Of a stretch of 24,445 bases of DNA, positions 19,050 to 24,445 are shown in pieces. Position 1 is the first letter of the stretch. Every line of letters begins with the position of its first letter. The position numbers were made by a program, and so were the translations under genes. A model generated the notes under the pieces. The model was not told where the DNA came from and ran no database searches. It saw only the letters and a program-made list of their open reading frames with translations. Source of the stretch: Chara braunii (lineage: Eukaryota; Streptophyta; Charophyceae; Charales; Characeae); NCBI GenBank assembly GCA_003427395.1, contig BFEA01000774.1, positions 398,663 through 423,107 of the forward strand, written 5' to 3'.

Positions 19050-19104
19050 AAAAATTAGGACCCTTTCTTGATTTATGCCCGTCATCCTTGTGCAGGGGCC
19101 ATGC
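19050..19104 (-). pseudogene. U6: U6 snRNA 3'-half fragment
   Basis: On the minus strand the segment begins GCATGGCCCCTGCACAAGGA and continues through a TGAC and AAATC-AGAAA pattern to GGTCCTAATTTTT, with about eight differences from the plant-type U6 3' half. The 5' half is missing. The T5 at the end corresponds to the Pol III terminator, so this copy keeps the natural 3' end. It shares TGCACA (normally TGCGCA) with the retrocopy at 18.85 kb. Truncated and not functional. Confidence 0.75.
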
Positions 19105-19202
19105 CGATTTTGGTGCAGCTATTTTCGGCCGCACGATCTGACAATCGTACGGTGGCGGTCTTGGCTGGCCTTTCTTTTTTTTTGCCTCGAGGCCTGGGCC
19201 AA

Positions 19203-19380
19203 GATGTCTAGCTACAGCCGGGCTGGGCCATGGCCGAGATGTCTAGGCCACGACTGGGCTGGGCCATGGCCAAGATGTCTAGACTACAGTGAGCCTGGGC
19301 CATGGCTGAGATGTCTAGGCTACGGTCGGGCTGGGTCACGGCCGAGATGTTGAGGCCACAGCCGCGATGCCTAGGCCGTG
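19203..19380 (+). repeat. minisatellite, 36-bp unit x5
   Basis: GATGTCTAG-like starts occur at 19203, 19238, 19274, 19310 and 19346 (steps 35, 36, 36, 36), with a shortened unit at 19366. Each contains GGGCTGGGCCATGGCC or a variant. The same family lies inverted at 12545-12660. An A-rich tract follows (19385-19408). Confidence 0.85.
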
Positions 19381-19743
19381 CGTGAAAAAAAAAAAAGAAA
19401 AAAAAAAGAACCGTCCGGAAAATGACAAATGCGGCTATTTCAATCAGGCCTGATGTCTCAAACGCCGCCCAATGTTATTTTTGACTTCTTGGACTGCGGC
19501 GGGGGTAGGCCTGCCGACAAGTGTCTTTTTTGCCTATTGGAAAAGTGGGTTGTGACCCAAAACCTGAGCTATATTATTCGCTCAATTTCACCTTTCACTA
19601 TCTACCCAAGACTCCTGAGCACATACAGGGGACCTCTGAAAGCATAGCTACCTCTCACAATTAAGGGGATGCATGATGCCCCCCGCTCTAATCGGCAGTG
19701 GGCAGGGAGTAAGGTGGGGCTGCCGGTGGAGGGGGGGAGGGGG
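19381..19743. other. no gene recognised
   Basis: A-rich start, then unique-looking sequence with only short frames, and a G-rich patch at about 19725-19750. Confidence 0.4.
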
Positions 19744-20043
19744 CGCGCGGCTAACACAAAGACTTGAGCATTTTGCCAGTCGCGGCACCTCCCATTTACT
19801 TCCCCCACCCCCCATCGAGTAGCAGCAGTGACTATCGCCAACACTCTCCCAAACACCACAACCCACTCACACTCACACTCACACCCATGTCCGCGGTTAA
19901 CACAAAGACTGAGCATTTTGCCAGTCGCTGCACCTCCCATTTACTTCCCCCACCCCCCATCGAGTAGCAGCAGTGGCTATCACCAACACTCTCCCACACA
20001 CCACAACCCACTCACACTCACACTCACACTCACACCCATGTTG
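19744..20043. repeat. tandem duplication, 146-bp unit x2, with (ACTCAC)n tail
   Basis: Units of about 19744-19889 and 19890-20043 are offset by 146 bp. Both run from CGCGG-TAACACAAAGACT through GAGCATTTTGCCAGTCGC and CATCGAGTAGCAGCAGTG to an ACTCAC hexamer run ending CACCCATGT. Substitutions are few and the hexamer run is longer in unit 2. No coding function is visible. Confidence 0.85.
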
Positions 20044-20112
20044 GCCATAGACCCCACTAATACCGGTCAGGCGTATCAAGCGGGCTATCGCAGTCGATTG
20101 GCACTAACTGCG

Positions 20113-20196
20113 CCGCAGGCGGTCGTGGGGCTCTGAGTCGACCCCACAACCTCGTGAATGGCACTTGCATGCCTAACCAACTGATCTAGGCTGCGG
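20113..20196 (-). pseudogene. tRNA-like sequence (tRNA pseudogene or SINE head)
   Basis: The minus strand reads CCGCAG, then a D-arm-like GCCTAGATCAGTTGGTTAGG (A-box-like), an anticodon-arm-like region, a CACGAGG block, and GTGGGG-TCGACTC (B-box-like with one base of GGTTCGA missing), closing with CTGCGG, which pairs with the first six bases. The length of 84 nt and an enlarged T loop are unlike a working tRNA. A tRNA-derived SINE head or decayed tRNA is most likely. No tail or target-site duplication was found. Confidence 0.45.
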
Positions 20197-20650
20197 GATC
20201 TGACGCTGTTTTTCCCGATACTAGTAACAAAAACAAACCGGCGTGGGTCACAATTTTTTTTTCTTTCCACCTGGCACTGCCATTTCAGTTCAGTAGACCA
20301 AGCCCTGAAGGACGCGGTGTGTTTACGGACGCGTCAGAAAAAGTGGCTGGTAAAAGTACTTGTGGTTTGAGGGAAAATTCTAAATTGTGAATAAGCCCCA
20401 CTTTGTTTTCGCACTTGCGCCTAAACCCACAAGAAGAGCTTATGACATGTGAACTTGTGTGAAAGTCCCACCGCAAGGTGAGCGAAATTTTCAATATGCC
20501 AGACTGCTCAGCAGGCCAGCCAGGACTGTGGCCAAGGGGCAAATGTGCCATTCTCAGCATTCTGGCCATTGGCTTGTGTAGATGTTCTTTCGTAGGGTTC
20601 TGCCGAAGCCTTGTGCCAGAACATATGAACATGGGGTAACTTCCTTAGAG
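20197..20650. other. no gene recognised
   Basis: Only short frames. The longest minus-strand frame (20285-20632, 115 codons) has no recognisable motif. Confidence 0.4.
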
Positions 20651-20735
20651 TCACAAAAACGAGTTATAATTGCACTATGGAGCAAGATACCCTTTGCAAT
20701 TGCGCACTTCGGGCACCAGGTGTGCCCTGGGTTCT
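20651..20735 (+). repeat. single arm of the 23.3-kb foldback family
   Basis: GTCACAAAAACGAGTTATAA followed by TTGCACTATGGAGCAAGATA matches both arms of the element at 23310-23461. After the arm it continues like the left half of that element (TTTGCAATTGCGCACTTCGG, GGGCACC). The right half is missing. Confidence 0.65.
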
Positions 20736-20999
20736 GTTAGGGGGGGGGAAAAGGTGGCCATAGCCCACAATGGTGAAGGACAACGACACTCACAGGGAAC
20801 GGGACATAGCGGACCTCAAGAGCTATAGCTTGTGGCCACATGTCCTCAGTATGTGGAGGGATATCCCGTTTCCCCATTCACAGGAACCCGAGGAATTGGG
20901 AGGGAATACTTGAGCAGCTCCTCTTACTAGGTGATAGACACATCATAGATGAAGCAAGGGGGGTGCTGAAATCTCAGCAAACGTCTAAGAAACAGTGGG
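20736..20999 (+). other. coding-like but unrecognised stretch
   Basis: The frame from 20840 includes NWEGILEQLLLLGDRHIIDE, and an overlapping frame upstream contains DIADLKSYSLWPHVLSMWRD. Together they could be one frameshifted protein remnant, perhaps from a retroelement. I recognise no domain. The frame runs into the MITE at 21000, so its last codons are not original. Confidence 0.25.
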
Positions 21000-21372
21000 T
21001 TAAACCATCATTGCTTGGCCCATGCATTGTGTAATCCGAATACGAGACTCGAACACACAACCAACGGCTCGGCAGGCAAACACCTACCCATAAGGCTAAG
21101 TAGGCTGGGGTGAAAGCGAAGCCCCAAGATGAGCACTTCACCCCACCCCAGCACAGAGATCCCGCGACACGGTGTACCCAACCACACTCACTCCTACGCA
21201 GCCACACTGCACATAGTACAATCTCTACGGCGGTGACTGCGCGTGTAATCCGAATAAATAGAGTACAAACATTTCTAGTCGGATGAATATGGGCGCTTCC
21301 GCAGTAGCCTGTTCATTCATCAGTGTCGTGGCTGGTAACGCACTGCGACTTTGGGAGGTACTGGTGGTTTAA
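21000..21372. mobile_element. TTAA-ended MITE, copy 2, split by a nested insertion
   Basis: Left end TTAAACCATCATTGCTTGGC (from 21000) and right end GGTACTGGTGGTTTAA (to 21372) match the ends of the intact copy at 21825-21982. The interior pieces also match: CTTGGCCCA on the left, and CTAGTCGGATGAAT on the right. Removing the 200-bp insertion and one 14-bp duplication leaves 159 bp, against 158 bp for the intact copy. TTAA is present at both edges. Confidence 0.8.
21029..21256 (-). mobile_element. 200-bp nested insertion with perfect 14-bp TSD, tRNA-like part
   Basis: GTGTAATCCGAATA occurs at 21029-21042 and again at 21243-21256; the 200 bp between them interrupt the TTAA MITE. On the minus strand the part next to the low-coordinate flank reads like a tRNA: TTAGCCTTATGGGTAGG (A-box-like), TTTGCCTGCCGAGC, and TGTGTTCGAGTCTCG (a good B box). 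This suggests a SINE. Oddly, the tRNA-like part is at the minus-strand 3' end rather than the 5' end, and there is no A-rich or simple-repeat tail. It could be a new SINE arrangement, a rearranged SINE, or a different element class. Confidence 0.65.
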
Positions 21373-21692
21373 GAAGGGGTTCCTGGGAGCAGCTGGACGG
21401 CAACTGGAAAAGTCCGAAGAAGCGTTGACAAACACTCCACAATCTATTGAAGTTCAGGAAGGCTGTCTTGTCTCAGATAATATCCTGATCCAATGGACTA
21501 CAACCCTAGGAAGATCCCTTTAAAATTGGACTGGGGATCGGGGCAGCTTTCTTGACAGCTGGGAGATGTCAAAAAGATAATAGTGAAACCTATGGCGCAG
21601 TCAGGGTTAGGAACTTAGGGTATCGAAAATGCATCTGGACCATGGTTTCGTTAGTCCAGTCAGGTCCAAAGTTTGAAATGCTGTCGCAGCTA

Positions 21693-21824
21693 GGGTTGGC
21701 AGTTCAGTCATGGTTTGGAACTTGGGTTGGCAGTTCAGTCACGGTTGTGAGTTTCAGTTTAGCAGTCTGGTTGCAGTCCGATTTCCTCGTTTTTTGAAAC
21801 TAGGGCTGCGACTGGACTGCTAAG
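21693..21824. repeat. 31-bp direct repeat and adjoining 21-bp inverted repeat
   Basis: GGGTTGGCAGTTCAGTCA starts at 21693 and 21724 (31-bp step). Next, TTAGCAGTCTGGTTGCAGTCC (about 21758) pairs with the inverted GGGCTGCGACTGGACTGCTAA ending about 21823. This forms a hairpin directly beside the MITE at 21825. Confidence 0.6.
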
Positions 21825-21982
21825 TTAAACCACCAGTACTTGGCCCAGCTATTGGCCGTGGAAAAAAAAAGAGTAGAAACGTTGCTAGTCGGATGAATTT
21901 GGCCGCTCCTGTAGTAGCCCGTACGTTTCCTAAAATTGTGGCGCGTTAACGGGCATGACTTTAGGAAGTACTGGTGGTTTAA
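21825..21982. mobile_element. TTAA-ended MITE, copy 3 (intact)
   Basis: 158 bp with ends TTAAACCACCAGTACT and AGTACTGGTGGTTTAA, 16-bp perfect terminal inverted repeats including the TTAA. It serves as the reference copy for the family (others at 1596-1745, 21000-21372, 23960-24034). No coding capacity; any transposase must be supplied from elsewhere. Confidence 0.8.
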
Positions 21983-22009
21983 CTGAGAGTGCCAAAGGTG
22001 ACTGAAGTG

Positions 22010-22185
22010 CCAACACAAAACTTCCAAGTGACTCAACTGCACGTCAAACGCGGGTCGTGACTGGAAGTGCTAACACATGTTTGGAATGTGGTGACAAACA
22101 CAAAACTTCCAAGTGACTCAACTGCTCGTCAATTGTGGGTCGTGACTGGAAGTGTCATATCCATGTTTGGAATGTGTTTACAAAC
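22010..22185. repeat. 85-bp tandem duplication of a hairpin unit
   Basis: CAAAACTTCCAAGTGACTCA starts at 22016 and 22101 (85-bp step). Each unit is itself palindromic: ACTTCCA-GTGAC near its start pairs with GTGACTGGAAGT about 45 bp later. CATGTTTGGAATGTG follows in both units. Confidence 0.75.
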
Positions 22186-22724
22186 GGTTTTTGTGACTGT
22201 CGTATACTTGCCCTAGTATAATAATATTATTACCAGGAAGAAGATGACACGAGTTTTAATGTCATGGCGCTGTCCCCATCCTCCCTACTTCTCCTCAGCA
22301 CATCACGCCAAGGATTCCCAATCCTTCTACTCATACGCCACTCGGATTGAGGATGAAAACTGCTTATTCACCCATTGCAGGTACTGAGCCGTACGGGATT
22401 AGTATCCCATTCCAGTTCCGTTGAGTACCTCCGTCAGAAGGTGAAATCCAGGGTGCATTGTCATTTTGGATAAGTCACCCTTCCCATGACTCCCATCCTG
22501 CACAGTCAGCCCATACATCCTAGAGACCAAATCAGTGATTTTATCCCACGGAAGACTTCCCCTCAATTTCCTCTAACGACGCCCTGCAATCAGGCGGTCA
22601 CTGGGATAAGTAAGCTTCGAATCCACAGTTTCTCACTGAATGTAAGGATATTTGAGACGACCATCCCTAGATCATTCGAGTTCGCCGTGATCCGTTGGAT
22701 TGTATTGGGGACGGTCGTGAACTT
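22186..22724. other. no gene recognised
   Basis: The 160-codon frame beginning at 22486 has no motif and reads through the tandem repeat at 22725, so I do not call it a gene. Confidence 0.4.
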
Positions 22725-22816
22725 CGCCGTCTTAGGGCGGAGAGAGGCAAAGTCCTTGAACGTTCGAGGTCGCCGTCTTAGGCCCGAAAGATGCAAAGTC
22801 CTTGAACGTCCAAAGT
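22725..22816. repeat. 46-bp tandem repeat x2
   Basis: CGCCGTCTTAGG starts at 22725 and 22771. Both units end with GCAAAGTCCTTGAACGT. A degenerate earlier unit may start near 22683 (TTCGCCGTGATCC). Confidence 0.75.
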
Positions 22817-23309
22817 CGCGAATGGAGGGGACAGGTCGCACTTCCCCTGTTTTTCTTTTGCAACCCACAGGTCCAATCTCGAGGTTTTACTTGGTCGAAA
22901 GTAAGAGGGTGCGGGGAAATGGCTGGGCAGGATGGAGAGTCAGTGGACAAAGCTTACTTGGTGGTTAGCCAGACGTGTAGCAGAGACGAAGTGCGGATGC
23001 GCAACAAGAATTATGAGACAGCAATGAAGATTGCACTCAACAGCTGCCTGCTCGGCCGGGCAGGTCGTACCACTTGGTTGGATGGGAGACACGGGACGCC
23101 GAGGTGGCTGCCTCCAGTCAAAATGCCAAATTATGGATGAATGTCCAGAATTATGAAATTTGCCCACCAAATGAATGTCTTTTGTACTCTATACCGAATG
23201 CTGCTGGGTTTTGTTTCTTTAGGTCCTTTTTGGTCTCTGTGCTTTTTTTCTTTGCCTCATTGAACTATGCTCAATACTATTAATTTTGATTGGGGTAAGT
23301 TACAGTAGG
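22817..23309. other. mostly unrecognised; weak 5S rRNA-like box
   Basis: Around 23058-23092, CGGGCAGGTCGTAC and then TTGGATGGGAGAC resemble the internal promoter end of 5S rRNA (box C region). The rest of a 5S gene is absent. It could mark a 5S-derived SINE head, or be chance. Nothing else is recognised. Confidence 0.3.
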
Positions 23310-23461
23310 GTTACAAAACCGATTTATAATTGCACTATGGGGCGAGATACAGTTTGCAATTGCACTTTGGGCACCTCACCTGGCCAGAAAGCTGGGTTGC
23401 ATTTTGAAACTGTATCTTGGCCCATAGGGCTAGTGCAATTATAACTCGTTTTTGTGACTCC
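23310..23461. mobile_element. 152-bp foldback element with ~45-bp arms
   Basis: Left arm (about 23310-23356: TTACAAAA, TTATAATTGCACTATGG, CGAGATACAGTTT) pairs with the right arm (about 23405-23461: AAACTGTATCTTGG, GTGCAATTATAACTCG, TTTTTGTGAC) with mismatches and one short gap. A single-arm relative lies at 20651-20735. No coding capacity and no clear target-site duplication. Confidence 0.65.
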
Positions 23462-23575
23462 CGCGTGTTCCCTTATTTGATTTCTTCCACTGTTTTCTGG
23501 GTGGGCATCAGGGGTTAGCTCATGGGGCCGGTACGCTAATGGTCATTCCTGGTGTCCGAAGTGCCGGTGCAACAA

Positions 23576-23668
23576 GTCTTGGCTGGTGTGGCTGAGCCAG
23601 GGCTGGGTGGGTTGTCTTGGCTGGTGTGGCTGCAGCCAGGGCTGGGTGGGTAACCGTTGTCTTGGCTG
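23576..23668. repeat. minisatellite, 38-bp unit x2 plus partial
   Basis: GTCTTGGCTGGTGTGGCTG starts at 23576 and 23614, each followed by AGCCAGGGCTGGGTGGGT. A third partial unit, GTCTTGGCT, starts near 23659 and runs into the next element. Confidence 0.75.
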
Positions 23669-23761
23669 TCATCCGAATAGAATGACATGTCATTATCGCT
23701 GTATCTTGACCGAGAGTTGCCCCAAATATAGCTGTTGTGACTGGGTGTTCTATTCGGGTGA
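23669..23761. mobile_element. 93-bp MITE-like element
   Basis: Ends TCATCCGAATAGAA (23669-23682) and TTCTATTCGGGTGA (23748-23761) are inverted copies with one mismatch in 14. A perfect 14-bp palindrome, AATGACATGTCATT, lies at 23681-23694. Single copy in the window, so membership of a family is untested. The stretch 23762-23959 shows nothing further. Confidence 0.5.
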
Positions 23762-23959
23762 GGATGGTAGTGCTGGTGCCAGGGGCGGCATCTAGCCGAT
23801 CCGTTGGAGGTTCTCAATGTACCTCAGGACAGGGGGAGTGGGTGGTGCACTAGGGGGGAAATGAGGATGGGTGGAGGGGCCTCCTGAGCAATAAAATGAA
23901 ATGGGAACCGGAAGCTTCAGGGATTAGTCAGGGGGAAGGTGTGGGTACTAAATGCTGGC

Positions 23960-24034
23960 TTAAACCACCAGTACCTCGCCCAGCTAAAAAAACTCCGACG
24001 CGGCCGTTAACGCGCCGCATCGGGCGAGGTACCT
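23960..24034. mobile_element. TTAA-ended MITE, copy 4 (left end, rearranged)
   Basis: TTAAACCACCAGTAC starts at 23960 and continues CCCAGCT, like the intact copy. The arm AGTACCTCGCCC (23970-23981) pairs with GGGCGAGGTACCT (24022-24034). The usual right end with GGTGGTTTAA is missing. The centre contains CGTTAACGCGCC, a partial inverted match to the intact copy, so this is a shortened or rearranged derivative. Confidence 0.55.
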
Positions 24035-24131
24035 AGGGACAAACAACCGGAATTCCCAAAAAATGGAAAAAAAAAANNAACAAAGAAACGTCAACGAAAA
24101 AAAACGGGTGCGGCAGGGGGGGGGGGGGGGN

Positions 24132-24139
24132 GAGAGNGN

Positions 24140-24199
<60 letters not shown>
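24132..24199. repeat. (GA)n microsatellite with N bases
   Basis: GA run preceded by a G15 homopolymer (24116-24130) and unresolved bases at 24131, 24137 and 24139. Further Ns lie at 24077-24078 and in the element that follows. Sequence quality is low here. Confidence 0.9.
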
Positions 24200-24201
<2 letters not shown>

Positions 24202-24203
24202 GN

Positions 24204-24312
24204 CGCCACACCANTCTCGNNATNTCAAAAAGNCAAGGANTGNTCAGTGCATCTGGCCATGTTCTCATGGGAAGTTCATTCTTATTTTGCACATTTCGAG
24301 AGTGGTGTGGCG
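24204..24312. mobile_element. 109-bp MITE (related to 16213-16318), with Ns
   Basis: Ends CGCCACACCANTCTCG (24204) and CGAGAGTGGTGTGGCG (ending 24312) are inverted repeats, perfect apart from the N. The interior GTTCATTCTTATTTTGCACA is the reverse complement of the 16-kb element with few changes. Its left end lies four bases from the GA array. Confidence 0.7.
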
Positions 24313-24368
24313 ACCCCACTATTTGGCACCAAGTTTGCACACCTAATTCGGCGTCAGACTCTCCGATG

Positions 24369-24370
<2 letters not shown>

Positions 24371-24445
<75 letters not shown>
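24371..24445. repeat. (CT)n microsatellite at window end
   Basis: CT dinucleotide run of at least 75 bp that continues to the last base, so its true length is unknown. It may be where assembly stopped. Confidence 0.95.

Noticed and set aside
22486-22968. 160-codon frame with an Arg-rich segment
   Set aside because: The Arg-rich part is the 46-bp tandem repeat and no domain is recognisable on either side.

Overview
The window looks like repeat-dominated nuclear DNA from a eukaryote. There are no operons, no dense ORFs and no bacterial signals. It holds decayed non-LTR retrotransposon (LINE) tails, U6 snRNA retrocopies, tRNA-like sequences, many short foldback/MITE-like elements, minisatellites and long GA/CT microsatellites. 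The LINE tails carry a reverse-transcriptase zinc-binding (zf-RVT-like) region, which is common in plant-lineage LINEs. A streptophyte is my best guess, and a charophyte alga such as Chara is possible, but the sequence does not prove it. I see no intact host protein-coding gene.

Layout. 1-1595: unrecognised, with one short coding-like remnant at the left edge. 1596-2297: a TTAA-ended MITE, then LINE tail A. 2665-2701: a near-perfect Nextera mate-pair junction adapter (two Tn5 mosaic ends back to back), so continuity across this point is doubtful. 2702-4950: a GC-rich inverted repeat, unrecognised sequence and a GA microsatellite. 4951-5505: LINE tail B. 6042-7281: a three-unit 169-bp tandem repeat, a foldback element and a 228-bp tandem duplication. 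7430-8464: LINE tail F (minus) head to head with LINE tail C (plus). 9120-9550: scattered copies of the foldback arm. 9997-12877: a pair of 101-bp inverted repeats bracketing a MITE, LINE tail D (340 open codons, the best preserved), a minisatellite and an AAC microsatellite. 13010-14165: LINE tail E, broken by frameshifts and a stop.

15194-15621: three adjacent copies of one MITE family running into a CT microsatellite. 16213-16924: two more inverted-repeat elements. 17.4-18.4 kb: short tandem repeats. 18.8-19.4 kb: a U6 snRNA-poly(A) retrocopy with target-site duplications, a second U6 fragment (3' half), and a minisatellite related to the one at 12.6 kb. 19.7-20.2 kb: a 146-bp tandem duplication and a tRNA-like sequence. 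20.65-22.2 kb: foldback pieces and two TTAA-ended MITEs, one of them split by a 200-bp insertion with a perfect 14-bp target-site duplication. 22.7-24.4 kb: further tandem repeats, foldback elements, and GA/CT arrays with unresolved bases; the window ends inside a CT array.

The parts fit one story. L1-type LINE machinery probably supplied the truncated LINE tails and mobilised U6 RNA. Cut-and-paste transposases encoded elsewhere would have mobilised the MITE families, at least one of which has TTAA at both ends like piggyBac elements. I found no CRISPR array, gene cluster or other new functional system. The most interesting signals are the nested insertion at 21.0-21.4 kb, the U6-poly(A) retrocopy, the multi-copy MITE families and the adapter artefact.
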